Source: Chelatococcus sp. YT9 (GTDB lineage: Bacteria; Pseudomonadota; Alphaproteobacteria; Rhizobiales; Beijerinckiaceae). From it: a DNA stretch of 64,000 nt. Shown piece by piece: positions 20,409-28,828 of the stretch. Numbering within the stretch: the first letter of the stretch is position 1; every line of letters begins with the position of its first letter. Location of the stretch: positions 1,856,001-1,920,000 of the forward strand of contig NZ_JAHBRW010000001.1 of NCBI RefSeq assembly GCF_018398315.1, given 5' to 3'. Under the pieces are notes generated by a model. It worked only from the letters and a program-made list of their open reading frames with translations, made no database searches and was not told the DNA's origin. A program made the position numbers and the translations under genes.

Positions 20409-21814
20409 GGGACACGGTCCTCATGGGGAGCGACTGGGAATGAAGCGCTTGTCGGGACGAGGATCTCGACCCGGCGGTTGTGGGCGCGTCCTTCCGGCGT
20501 GCTGTTGCTTGCGAGCGGTTCGCGATCGCCACGGCTTTCGGGGTGGATCGTCGTGGCGGGGGGAAGCCGTGCGCGAAGAGCCCCAGCGACGGCTTCTGCC
20601 CGGCGCATGGCGAGAATGGCGTTCGAGCCGATCTGGGGCGTATGGATAGGCTGGCTATCCGTGTGCCCGATGACCGTTATCGCCGCCGGCATGCCCTGCA
20701 GCACGGTGGCAACGGCTCCAAGCAACTGCCCCCCCGTTGCGGACAGGGTCGTGCTCGCGCTGGCGAAGAGCCTCCCGTCGATGAGCCGCACAATAACGAA
20801 GTCGGGCTGATCCACGATGCTGACGCGCCCCTCGGCGATTTCAGAGGCAAGCATGCGCCGCAGGCGCGCGGAGGTTGTCTCAGGCGCCGGCACCTTCGCT
20901 TCGACCTTGGACATCTGGCGGCTGTGCAAAAGGGGCACCTGCTGCGGAGCCTCGGCGGCGCGCGGTTTGGGAGCGCTATTCGGTATCAACAGCGCGGCCT
21001 TTGCCGCCGCCGCCTCCACTCTGCTTTTAAGCGCTAAAGTCATGACCACGCTCGCGCCCAGGACGGCGACCGATAACGTGATCGCGATGGCGAACACCGT
21101 TCTCGACAGCTGGGGGGCGCGATGCGGAGCGTCGACAGGTAGCGCGCGGGCGAGCAATCGTGTACCCCGAATGTCGGCCGTTTCCTCGAGCAGTCTGCTG
21201 AGGTTTGCACGGATGAGCGCAAGTTGAGCTGCACCATTAGGCAAGATGCGGAACTTGCCCTGGAAGCCAAGCGCGAGACATAGCGACATTAGCGTGAGCT
21301 TATCCGCATTCTGTTTCGGCTCGCGCTCCAGCTGCGCCAGGAGATCAAAGAAGCGTTCACCGCCGCAGGCTTCGTTGAACATAAGGCTGACGAGCGTGTT
21401 ACGCGCCCACGCATCTCCCCCGCTCCAGGCCGCGTTGAGCGCCAGGTCATCGAACGTCGCAGCAAGGGCGTAACAGGCAGCGGCGCGGGTGCCCACATCC
21501 AGCTCGCTGTGGGTCCCGATACGGCGAATCTCGGCAGCGAGGCAATCACGCAGCGCGCCGACATCGCGGGGCGTGAAGCTCGCGAACCGCCCGGCCAGCC
21601 AGGTTAACTGCGCCGCGCTCGCGAGAAGGGGGGTATGCGCAGCAGCAGCGAACGCTCGCGCGACATCCAGACTATTCTCGTCTGGACCGAATGGGGCGGA
21701 CATCGCCGCCATTGGCGACGGGAAGATCGACCGCTCTCCCGGCAAGGACGGGGCCGACGGCGCAAGCTGCTGCGCGGAGGGCGCCGGAGTGGCGAAAGGA
21801 TTGTCGGTGCGCAT
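20405..21814 (-). CDS. tssL: T6SS protein TssL (DotU) fused to OmpA-like peptidoglycan-binding domain
   Basis: TssL is the inner-membrane DotU/IcmH component that links TssM to the baseplate. The 469-aa product has a Pro/Ala-rich N-terminus and the DotU helical domain (LDVARAFAAAAHTPLLASAAQ, FFDLLAQLEREPKQNADKLTLM). One membrane helix (VFAIAITLSVAVLGASVVM) precedes a periplasmic OmpA/MotB domain with GHTDSQPI, AMRRAEAVAGAL and NRRVEI, the peptidoglycan-binding signature. This is an 'evolved' TssL that anchors the complex to peptidoglycan itself. The ATG at 21814 follows the tssK stop by 5 nt; a longer start at 21838 would overlap tssK. Confidence 0.95.
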   Translation of the reverse strand: MRTDNPFATPAPSAQQLAPSAPSLPGERSIFPSPMAAMSAPFGPDENSLDVARAFAAAAHTPLLASAAQLTWLAGRFASFTPRDVGALRDCLAAEIRRIGTHSELDVGTRAAACYALAATFDDLALNAAWSGGDAWARNTLVSLMFNEACGGERFFDLLAQLEREPKQNADKLTLMSLCLALGFQGKFRILPNGAAQLALIRANLSRLLEETADIRGTRLLARALPVDAPHRAPQLSRTVFAIAITLSVAVLGASVVMTLALKSRVEAAAAKAALLIPNSAPKPRAAEAPQQVPLLHSRQMSKVEAKVPAPETTSARLRRMLASEIAEGRVSIVDQPDFVIVRLIDGRLFASASTTLSATGGQLLGAVATVLQGMPAAITVIGHTDSQPIHTPQIGSNAILAMRRAEAVAGALRARLPPATTIHPESRGDREPLASNSTPEGRAHNRRVEILVPTSASFPVAPHEDRVP

Positions 21815-21819
21815 CCGCC

Positions 21820-23166
21820 CTAGCCCCGCAAGGCCCATACCTCAAGGGTGAGACCCGGGAACTCCCCCGTCACATGGAGGGCAAGGCTCTCTGTCGCTTC
21901 GACCTGCTTCCATAGCGGGCCAGTGCGGTCACATTCGAAATAGCAGTTGCCGGGACTGAAGGGGATCTGCCGCGGCGCGACCGGCAACGGCCGCAGCTTC
22001 ATGCCCGGAAGCGCGGCATTCGCGAGATGCTGGATCTGATCCCCAGAGCCGATCTTGAGCTGTGCCGGGAGCCTTTGGATAAGTGTTTCTGCCTCGATAT
22101 CCGCCCGCGCCGCCACGACTATGGCTGCGTCCGCGAATAATCTTGGGTGATGCAAGCTGTGATCATCAGTTGCTACGATACGAATTCCATCTCCCGCGTC
22201 GACGAGCGGGATAAGGACAGCACCACGATCCGGAACCCCTCCGAGATAAAGGCGAATTGCGGCGAGGAGCGGCAGGAAGCTGCGTGCGGGATCGTCATGG
22301 CTGTAGCGATAGCTGTCGGCCATCGGTGCTGCTGGCGTGACGATTGCCGCCAGCTCGCCGACAAGCCCGAGCAGAAGCTGAAAGACCGTCTCTGGATGGT
22401 GGAGGCCATGCTGGTTGATGTGCTGCAGCTGCAGCCGATGCCGATTGATGCTCTGGAGCAACAGGAGTTCGGCAGGCCCGGTTGTGTCCAGTCCTGACCG
22501 CAGACGGCCAGTAAGCCCTTCGGCACTCTGGCTGAGGAGCCCCTCAGCCTCGATAAGCAGACCCGAAACGGGCGGCGACGCGGCGATCACGAGCGCTGGG
22601 GGGCTGTGCAGATCGTCAAGCTGCACACCAGTCGCGGCGTCGACGCTGGCTATGCGCGCCACCGGCAGCGAAAGGTCGGAAGGCGGCGCTGCAGGCGTGC
22701 CGAGGGCGTAGCGCAGGCGCAGCTTGCCAATATCGATCTCCGCTGTGCCACCGTGCAGGCTATGCGTATCCAGTGCGGAGATCGAGACGGTCCGGCACCG
22801 GGCGGACGGGACCTCCTCCTCCGAAGCGGTAATTTCGATCGAGCCCGAGCTGCGCGGCGGCAGCGTGAGATAGACGAAGGCTCCATTCGCGGATGGTGTC
22901 AGCGGCAGAGGTGCGAGCCGTCCATCGCCATCCTGAAGGGAAAAGGCCGTTCCATCCTCGAAGACACCTGCACATTGGCGCAGGCCGAAATGGCGCGTCG
23001 CCAGCAGCTCGCGATCAATATCGATATGCGTCACGCCCCACCCATAAGGCCGCAGGACATGACAGCGACGACGAATGAGTTGTTCTAGATAGCGCGTCTC
23101 CTGCTGGAAATGTTGTGGCCGGATAAACATCCCTTCCGACCATGAAACCTTGCTATACTCAGACAT
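21820..23166 (-). CDS. tssK: T6SS baseplate protein TssK
   Basis: TssK trimers connect the baseplate wedge (TssEFG) to the TssJLM membrane complex. The 448-aa protein opens with the diagnostic KVSWSEGMFIRPQHFQQ and contains the RPYGWGV motif. The C-terminal region has the LPAQLKIGSGDQIQHLANAALPG stretch that mediates membrane-complex contact in the family. It precedes tssL by 5 nt and follows tssJ by 93 nt in the leftward operon. Length and order are normal. Confidence 0.96.
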   Translation of the reverse strand: MSEYSKVSWSEGMFIRPQHFQQETRYLEQLIRRRCHVLRPYGWGVTHIDIDRELLATRHFGLRQCAGVFEDGTAFSLQDGDGRLAPLPLTPSANGAFVYLTLPPRSSGSIEITASEEEVPSARCRTVSISALDTHSLHGGTAEIDIGKLRLRYALGTPAAPPSDLSLPVARIASVDAATGVQLDDLHSPPALVIAASPPVSGLLIEAEGLLSQSAEGLTGRLRSGLDTTGPAELLLLQSINRHRLQLQHINQHGLHHPETVFQLLLGLVGELAAIVTPAAPMADSYRYSHDDPARSFLPLLAAIRLYLGGVPDRGAVLIPLVDAGDGIRIVATDDHSLHHPRLFADAAIVVAARADIEAETLIQRLPAQLKIGSGDQIQHLANAALPGMKLRPLPVAPRQIPFSPGNCYFECDRTGPLWKQVEATESLALHVTGEFPGLTLEVWALRG

Positions 23167-23259
23167 TTAATGGGATTGCCTCAAAAGAATTACTCGCGCA
23201 TTAGGAAAAGCCGATAGGCGAGCCCCTGCTGAGCTGAGAGCCAACCGCCCGCGGCAACG

Positions 23260-23703
23260 TTAGCGCGCGGGCTGAACCACGATGCCGGAGCCGTCAATGG
23301 CGATCGCCACTTTGGCATCCTTACCCGGCTGAGTTTGAAAACTGCTGCGCCATTGCAACCTGTCGAAATGCGCAAAACCGGCGATGACGCCAAGCGCGCT
23401 CGTCTGCGCGGCCAGCTTGCCCGAGACGGCCTTACGGGCACCCGGTGATACGACCGTCGAATGTGTAGCTAGCAAACTATCACCAAGTGTTTGTTTCCCT
23501 TTGGTATATAAGCTGTCGAAGTTGGCGTCTTGAAAGGGCGTCAGAGACGAGAGCTCGAATATCTCGACAACAACGGGCGAGGCCCGGCCATCGTCATCGG
23601 GATTTACTGTTGGCCCGGCAACGATCGTCGCGTCCAACATCGCCGCGCGTGATGGCGCATTCGAGGCGCAGCCGCCCAGCGCAATGGAGGAGAGGCATGT
23701 CAT
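23260..23703 (-). CDS. tssJ: T6SS outer-membrane lipoprotein TssJ
   Basis: TssJ is the small outer-membrane lipoprotein that tethers the periplasmic domain of TssM. The lipobox SIALGGC and a beta-rich body (VVEIFELSSLTPFQDANFDSLY, KVAIAIDGSGIVVQPAR) match the family. The start is uncertain. ATG 23703 gives a very short, uncharged signal. An ATT at 23742 would give GSLTRRYTLGCIMTCLSSIA, a proper lipoprotein signal. The longest ATG frame begins at 23901 and has an Arg-rich extension unlike a signal peptide. It is the first gene of the leftward tssJKLM arm. Confidence 0.85.
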   Translation of the reverse strand: MTCLSSIALGGCASNAPSRAAMLDATIVAGPTVNPDDDGRASPVVVEIFELSSLTPFQDANFDSLYTKGKQTLGDSLLATHSTVVSPGARKAVSGKLAAQTSALGVIAGFAHFDRLQWRSSFQTQPGKDAKVAIAIDGSGIVVQPAR

Positions 23704-24166
23704 GATGCACCCAAGCGTATATCGCCGTGTTAAGCTGCCAATGTATCCGTCGGATAGTCTTAAAAAAGGCCCTTTGCCTTGAGCATTGCCTCGCCATGCA
23801 GTCGTGCCTGTCCCGCGCCACCGTCGCGCTTCACGAAATCTCACGCGCGAGGATCGTGCGCAAAATATGCAGCACCATCGGCACGCATGCGGCTGGTCCA
23901 TATCGCTAATCTTCCCAGGAACGTGTGTCCGGCATCCGGAACGGCTGCATGGCGGGCTCTATCTTAAATGCTGCGAATGCGACGATGCGTGTTTTTCGTC
24001 TCTCATTCTGCGCACCGCGTAAATCAATCGTCGAAACCTTTCCTCCAAAGTATTAAATTCCGTATTTAAAGATAAGACGTCAAACGCATTAATTTCAGCA
24101 GAGCGTGCATTGCAATACGCGCGTATATCGTGCCGGTGTCCAATGCGGAGCAAGTGGAGGATCTGG
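23704..24166. promoter_or_regulatory. Divergent control region between the two T6SS arms
   Basis: About 460 bp separate tssJ (left) and the PAAR gene (right). The right half (24000-24120) is AT-rich compared with its surroundings and probably holds the promoters of both arms. On the minus strand a weak GG-N10-GC match (TGGCGCG-GGAC-AGGCA, 23805-23820) precedes tssJ. It has three mismatches to the sigma-54 consensus and is not convincing alone. No RNA gene was recognised. Confidence 0.5.
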
Positions 24167-24550
24167 ATGCCGGCTGCGGCTAGAATGGGTGACTTGGTAA
24201 GGCAGACATCGCCGCATTGCCACGCCCCGATCCACCCTGCGGCGCCGGTGCCAGCGCCTTGCGCCCATCCGGCTATGCCGCTGGCCTTGCTAAAAGGTGA
24301 GCCGACAGTGCTCATTGGCGGTCTTCCCGCAGCGCGTCTTGGCGATGTTTCCGCGCCTTGTGTGATGGCCGGTTGCCTGCCAGGAGGCCCGGGAGTAGTT
24401 TCCGGCGCGTCATCGACCGTATTCATTGGCGGATTGCCCGCCGCGCGCGTGGGCGATGAGACCCTGCATGCGGCCTGCGTCGCGCCCATTCCGGCGCCAA
24501 CAGGGCGTATTCAGTCGCCGGGATGTCCGACGGTGCTGATCGGCGGTTAG
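24167..24550 (+). CDS. PAAR-domain T6SS spike-tip protein
   Basis: PAAR proteins cap the VgrG trimer with a sharp zinc-stabilised tip and recruit effectors. The 127-aa product is a bare PAAR domain (DUF4150/PAAR-like). It has MGDLVRQTSPHCHAP at the start and two near-identical repeats, VLIGGLPAARLGD and VFIGGLPAARVGD. A final VLIGG ends the protein. His and Cys residues are positioned for metal. There is no C-terminal toxin extension. The ATG at 24167 follows a good gtggagg site. The methyltransferase gene begins 2 nt after its stop, so the two are translationally linked. Confidence 0.9.
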   Translation: MPAAARMGDLVRQTSPHCHAPIHPAAPVPAPCAHPAMPLALLKGEPTVLIGGLPAARLGDVSAPCVMAGCLPGGPGVVSGASSTVFIGGLPAARVGDETLHAACVAPIPAPTGRIQSPGCPTVLIGG

Positions 24551-24552
24551 CA

Positions 24553-25635
24553 ATGCGCCTGGTTCATTATGAAGCCCTGTCTCCGCGGTGTCCCGGCTGT
24601 TTGGCGCGGTGGCGTGAGGATATAGCCACATCCCCGCCCGCGCCGTTGCGACTGTTGCCGGGCAGCGCCAGCATAGATCAAGATGTTCAGTCGGGGGTCT
24701 TGCGTTGTCCGGAGTGTGGTGGCGGTTATCCAATCATCGAGGGCTTGCCGATTTTGGTGAAAGATCCGGCAACGTTCTTGTCGGAACAGCTCGTCTACGC
24801 CCTTCTCCCCCAGGACTGGCCCGCTGCGCTGCAGGATTGGTTCGGCGAGGCGTTCGCCCAATCCAGCTGGTTTCCGACCATGCAGCGCCACCTCTCGACT
24901 TATGGCTGGGATCATTACGGCGCCGGTCCTGATGCGGCGGCCAGCGCCGGCAATCCGCAGCCGGGTGGCGTGCTTGCCTGTCTTTCGGCCGGTCTCGATG
25001 GAATGCCCAGTCTGCCGCAGGGACCTGTCGTCGATGTTGGTTGCGCCTGTGGCCGTGCAACCTTCGCGCTGGCCCAGCGTACGGACGCGCTCGTGCTGGG
25101 GCTGGACATCAGCATCCCATTGCTACGCCTTGCCCAGCAAGCACTGAGGGGGGGCAAGATCACATATCCGTTGCGGGATATTGGTAACCGCTTCAGTATT
25201 CAGGCGATCGCCGCGCCACTCCCGCGCCGTGAGAACGTTGATTTTTGGGTTGCGGACGCGCATCACCCCCCGTTTCTGCCTGCGTCCTTCGGGTGTTTGG
25301 CCGCGCTCAATCTGCTGGACTGCGTTGCAGATCCCGCTCAAGCCCTCAGATCAATGTGTGAAATGATGACAGAGGATGGCTTGGCTGTCCTCAGCATTCC
25401 CTACGATTGGGGAGAGGCTGCGACGCCGATGAGCAAGTGGATCGGCGGGCGCATGGAAAATGATGCATCAGCACACGATCCGGAATCTGTACTGCATAAA
25501 TATATCACCGATATGGGATGTTGCATTCTCAAGGATATCAAGCGTCAGCCCTGGCGTTTGCGAATCCATCGCCGTTCCACGGTGTGCTATGATAGTCATG
25601 TGTTGCTGGTAAGATGGCGGGAAGCAGCGCAATGA
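24553..25635 (+). CDS. Zinc-ribbon (Trm112-like) fused SAM-dependent methyltransferase in T6SS cluster
   Basis: The 360-aa protein has an N-terminal Trm112-like zinc ribbon with Cys13/Cys16 and Cys52/Cys55 (CPECGGGYPIIEGLPIL). A central helical stretch rich in Trp/Phe follows (QDWFGEAFAQSSWFPTMQRH). The class I methyltransferase domain has motif I DVGCACGRA (residues 161-169), the acidic loop VLGLDIS and a motif near LAALNLLDCVADPAQALR. It starts 2 nt after the PAAR gene and precedes hcp, the position where PAAR-linked cargo or chaperones usually lie. It carries no known toxin motif. It may modify a T6SS component, act as an effector, or be an unrelated passenger; the sequence does not decide. 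Confidence 0.8.
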   Translation: MRLVHYEALSPRCPGCLARWREDIATSPPAPLRLLPGSASIDQDVQSGVLRCPECGGGYPIIEGLPILVKDPATFLSEQLVYALLPQDWPAALQDWFGEAFAQSSWFPTMQRHLSTYGWDHYGAGPDAAASAGNPQPGGVLACLSAGLDGMPSLPQGPVVDVGCACGRATFALAQRTDALVLGLDISIPLLRLAQQALRGGKITYPLRDIGNRFSIQAIAAPLPRRENVDFWVADAHHPPFLPASFGCLAALNLLDCVADPAQALRSMCEMMTEDGLAVLSIPYDWGEAATPMSKWIGGRMENDASAHDPESVLHKYITDMGCCILKDIKRQPWRLRIHRRSTVCYDSHVLLVRWREAAQ

Positions 25636-25832
25636 GGATGGCGGCGCGAGACGCGCCTCCCAATCGGCACGTCACAACTATATATCGCTATAACATGCTT
25701 GAATATCCTGTATATCAACGAAGAGTTGCGCTTTGCGCTTAATGTATTGTAGCAGGGTTTCGGGGGGTGCATTTCCCGATGCGGCGTCATATTCTCGATT
25801 CCGGTATCGAATTCTGTTGAGGGATTGAGTGT
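25636..25832. promoter_or_regulatory. AT-rich leader upstream of hcp
   Basis: This 197-bp gap in an otherwise tight operon precedes hcp. It is distinctly AT-rich (actatatatcgctataacatgc) and contains direct repeats of tgcgctt. It probably carries a separate strong promoter for hcp, which is usually the most expressed T6SS gene. No clear sigma-54 site was found. Confidence 0.5.
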
Positions 25833-26300
25833 ATGTCGATATATCTCAAGCACGATAAGATAAAAGGATCTGTGACGAACCCCGAGTTTAAGGGGGCTCT
25901 CGAGCTTACAAGTGTGGAATGGGGGGTTGGGCGGTATATCGGCCAGAAGGTCGGGAACTCGGCCAATCGTGAGGCCGGCGAGGCGACCATCAGCGAGGTC
26001 CATATTCGTCGTAAGGTCGATGGAAGCTCTCCGACGTTGTTCGAGCATGCGTCCAAGATAAAGGACGCGTTCAAGGTCGAATTGATCTTCATATCGTCGG
26101 GGAATTCAACCTATCTCCGCATAGAGTTGGAGAACGCCATGCTTTCCTCTTATTCTTTTACGGGGCGTGGTGATAGCGAAGACGAAGAGAATTTCTCCAT
26201 CTCCTTCACGAAGATGGAATATAAATATATCACGCGAGGTGCCGACAATAAGCCTGGAACCAATATCGTCGGATCTTTTGATGTCGCCGCGGCGGCTTGA
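25833..26300 (+). CDS. hcp: T6SS inner-tube protein Hcp
   Basis: Hcp hexamers stack to form the tube propelled out of the cell; they also carry small effectors in their lumen. The 155-aa protein begins MSIYLKHDKIKGSV and has the family's beta-barrel pattern (LELTSVEWGVGRYIG, EVHIRRKVDGSSP, FSISFTKMEYKYI). It ends near DVAAAA without an extension domain. GC content is visibly lower than in the tss genes downstream. It has its own leader and lies 12 nt before vgrG. Confidence 0.93.
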   Translation: MSIYLKHDKIKGSVTNPEFKGALELTSVEWGVGRYIGQKVGNSANREAGEATISEVHIRRKVDGSSPTLFEHASKIKDAFKVELIFISSGNSTYLRIELENAMLSSYSFTGRGDSEDEENFSISFTKMEYKYITRGADNKPGTNIVGSFDVAAAA

Positions 26301-26312
26301 CAGCGTCAGGTG

Positions 26313-28163
26313 ATGAGCGCGACAGAACCATGGATGCACATCGAGGGGCCGCTGGAGGAGGGCTGTCTCAAGCCCTGCACCCTCAGATGCGAGGAGGGGC
26401 TGTCGCGCCCTTTCGATCTGCGGATCGAGGCGCTGTCATCCAGAAGTTTTATCGAGCCTGGTGCCCTGCTCGGGCGGGTGGTAACGGTGTTTGTCGCTAA
26501 CCCGACTGGCCAGAAGCGTATGTTCTCTGGAGTTGTACAGGATTTCTGGCTCGGCAATCTCGTCGGTCGTGGTCAACGCCTGATCACACTCGCCATCGTG
26601 CCGCGCTTTGTTTTCCTGAGACAAGCGCGGGACAATCGTGTCTTCCAGGATATGACGGTTGCCGATATCTTAAAACGTATTCTCCATCAGGATCACGGTC
26701 AGGACGTTGAATATGTGTCATCCGCAAGCAGTGGCAGGCGCGACTATATTGTCCAGTACGGAGAGACAACCTTCGATTTCGTGGAGCGGCTTCTCGCTGA
26801 AGAGGGCTTGTTCTATTATTTTCGGCATGAGCGCGGTCGCCACGTCATGGTCATCGGGGACGACGAGGCCGCTTTCATGGATCATCCAGATGGCGATTTG
26901 CATTTCAGCGCCAATGCGCCTGTAGGCGGCGGTTTGAGCGCATGGGGCTCCGGGTTTGTCGCCCATGCGGGGCGCCATACGATTGGCGGTTTTGATGAGT
27001 TGAAGCCTGCCGGAACGGTTCGCGAGACAGCAACTGCACATCAGACGATTGAGCCAATGGCGGCGATCGAGTGGTATGACTATCGCGGCCTCCCCCTGCG
27101 TGACGGCGCCGCGGCAGTCGCCGCCCGTCGCGGTATGGAGCGTGACGAGGCCAAGTTTCAGAGCGCGCGTGGCGAAAGCCTCCATGCTCGCCTCGCGCCC
27201 GGCATACGCTGTAAGCTAGCCAAGCATCCGGTGAGCGCCGAATGTGGCAAAGCCTGGGTTGTGGCAGAGGTCAGACACGAGGCGGCCGCCGGGGCTGGGT
27301 CCCCCGATGGCGGGGAAACGTTCTATCGCAACAGCTTTATCGCCGTACCGGCTGATATGCGTTTCCGGCCGCAGCTGCGGGAACCGCGGCGCATGCCGGG
27401 ATTGCAGACAGCTATTGTTGTCGGGCAGGCCGGTGAGGATATCGTTTGCGATGAGCATGGCCGCATCAAGATTCAGTTCCATTGGGATCGCGATGGAAAG
27501 AAGGACGAGCATAGCTCATGCTGGGTTCGCGTGATGCAGTCTGTAGCCGGTAATCGGTGGGGCTCCATTTTTATTCCGAGAGTAGGCCAGGAAGTCGTCG
27601 TTCAGTTCCTCGAAGGCGATCCGGATAGACCGCTCGTGATTGGAGCGCTTTATAACGGTGACAATCATCCGCCGTGGGATTTGCCGGCGGGAAAGACGCA
27701 GTCCGGTATCGCGACGCGGACCGTTCCAGGCGGCCAGATGGCCAATGCCAACATCCTGCGGTTCGACGATAAGAAGGGCTGTGAGGAGGTGTTGCTTCGC
27801 GCGGAGCGCGACACTCGACGGGAGACCGGCCGCGACGAGGTCGTCACGATTGGACATGATCAGTCGATTAGCGTCGACAACGATCGGAAGCTGACGATCA
27901 AAAACGGAAGCGAAAGCGTTATTATATCCAAGGGAGACAGGAATGTATCGCTGGCGGAGGGGAAATACACGCTGAAGGCGGCGACATCTATTATCTTGTC
28001 TTGTGGCGACAGTTGCATCGAGATGTCACCAACCGGCGTGACGATCAAAGCCAACGCGGTTACGATCCACGGAAAAACTAAGATCGATATTGACGGCGCC
28101 GTGACAAACGTAAAAGGACAATCCTCCGTCGTCGTCAGCGGCGGGGTCGTTCGTATAAACTAG
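26313..28163 (+). CDS. vgrG: T6SS spike protein VgrG
   Basis: VgrG trimers form the puncturing spike (gp27-gp5 fusion). The 616-aa protein has the gp27-like N-terminal half (DYIVQYGETTFDFVERLLAEEG) and the gp5 OB-fold (VCDEHGRIKIQFHWDRDGKKD, SCWVRVMQSVAGNRWGSIFIPR). The classic VgrG core GQEVVVQFLEGDPDRPLV and a C-terminal beta-prism of short repeats (TIKANAVTIHGKTKIDIDG) follow. There is no extra effector domain after the needle. ATG 26313 was preferred over the GTG at 26310. The 3' third is AT-richer than neighbouring genes. Confidence 0.96.
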   Translation: MSATEPWMHIEGPLEEGCLKPCTLRCEEGLSRPFDLRIEALSSRSFIEPGALLGRVVTVFVANPTGQKRMFSGVVQDFWLGNLVGRGQRLITLAIVPRFVFLRQARDNRVFQDMTVADILKRILHQDHGQDVEYVSSASSGRRDYIVQYGETTFDFVERLLAEEGLFYYFRHERGRHVMVIGDDEAAFMDHPDGDLHFSANAPVGGGLSAWGSGFVAHAGRHTIGGFDELKPAGTVRETATAHQTIEPMAAIEWYDYRGLPLRDGAAAVAARRGMERDEAKFQSARGESLHARLAPGIRCKLAKHPVSAECGKAWVVAEVRHEAAAGAGSPDGGETFYRNSFIAVPADMRFRPQLREPRRMPGLQTAIVVGQAGEDIVCDEHGRIKIQFHWDRDGKKDEHSSCWVRVMQSVAGNRWGSIFIPRVGQEVVVQFLEGDPDRPLVIGALYNGDNHPPWDLPAGKTQSGIATRTVPGGQMANANILRFDDKKGCEEVLLRAERDTRRETGRDEVVTIGHDQSISVDNDRKLTIKNGSESVIISKGDRNVSLAEGKYTLKAATSIILSCGDSCIEMSPTGVTIKANAVTIHGKTKIDIDGAVTNVKGQSSVVVSGGVVRIN

Positions 28164-28189
28164 ACTTGCCGTTTATACGATAGGTTCTA

Positions 28190-28828
28190 TTGATATTGAG
28201 CGTAGGCTGGTCTGTGAACTTCGACAATTTGTTTAAGATTGCCGACATATCGACGGTGTCTTGTATCGCAAATGCGGGCCTCGCGGCTCCGGCCGTCTCG
28301 CCCGCTCTGGAAGCGGCCGCCGCACCGCGGGCCTATATTGCGCAGCTGGTCGACGCCGGTCTTTGGTCCGATGCTATCCGGTTTCTCGCCTTCGCCCTGC
28401 CAATGCGAGAAGGTGTGTGGTGGGCCTGCCTCTCTGCACGTCGCGCCGCGTCGGGTGGGCTGAGGAGTGAGGGGGCGGAACGAGCCGCGATAGCCGCGGC
28501 GGAGGCATGGGTGTGGGCGCCCGCTGAGGAGGCGCGACGCGCTTGTCTCGCCGCCGCGGAGGCCATGGCCTATGACGGCCCGGCCGGCTATGCAGCGCTC
28601 GCCGCTTACTGGACAGGCAACCTGGCACCGCCCGATCAGCCGGAGATTCCGCCGGATGCGCGATTGGCGCCGACAGCGGTGGGGGCTGCGGTTCTGCTGG
28701 CCGCTCTCGGCCGCTGCGGTAACGAGGTCGAGGCGCATTATCGGCTCGCCGTGGCTGAGGCGCTTGATATCGCGCGTGGTGGCGATGGCCGTGACATGCG
28801 CGCGCTTTCACCGGAGTATGCCGGATGA
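28190..28828 (+). CDS. Ala-rich protein of unknown function between vgrG and tssA (DUF6931-like)
   Basis: The protein is about 212 aa, strongly Ala-rich and predicted helical (ALEAAAAPRAYIAQLVDAGL, RFLAFALPMREGVWWACLSA). Trp-containing repeats suggest an alpha-solenoid or TPR-like fold. It has no signal peptide, membrane segment or catalytic motif. I associate this type with the DUF6931 family seen beside VgrG genes, but only from memory. It overlaps tssA by ATGA. The start is uncertain: TTG 28190, TTG 28196 or GTG 28214. Position after vgrG suggests a spike adaptor or loading protein; that is inference. Confidence 0.65.
   Translation: MILSVGWSVNFDNLFKIADISTVSCIANAGLAAPAVSPALEAAAAPRAYIAQLVDAGLWSDAIRFLAFALPMREGVWWACLSARRAASGGLRSEGAERAAIAAAEAWVWAPAEEARRACLAAAEAMAYDGPAGYAALAAYWTGNLAPPDQPEIPPDARLAPTAVGAAVLLAALGRCGNEVEAHYRLAVAEALDIARGGDGRDMRALSPEYAG

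Noticed and set aside
23805-23820. GG-N10-GC match upstream of tssJ (TGGCGCG-GGAC-AGGCA)
   Set aside because: Three mismatches, including the TT of the -12 box; too weak in high-GC DNA to call a sigma-54 promoter.
23959-24153. 64-aa minus-strand open frame between tssJ and PAAR (possible TTG start), with a helical, charged C-terminus
   Set aside because: Its composition looks protein-like, but there is no ATG, the 5' part approaches the PAAR gene, and no homology or convincing ribosome site is visible. It is left out of the gene list.
25636-25680. GG-N10-GC pattern at the start of the hcp leader
   Set aside because: The -12 side is GCGC rather than TTGC and the pattern lies at the end of the preceding gene; not distinguishable from chance.
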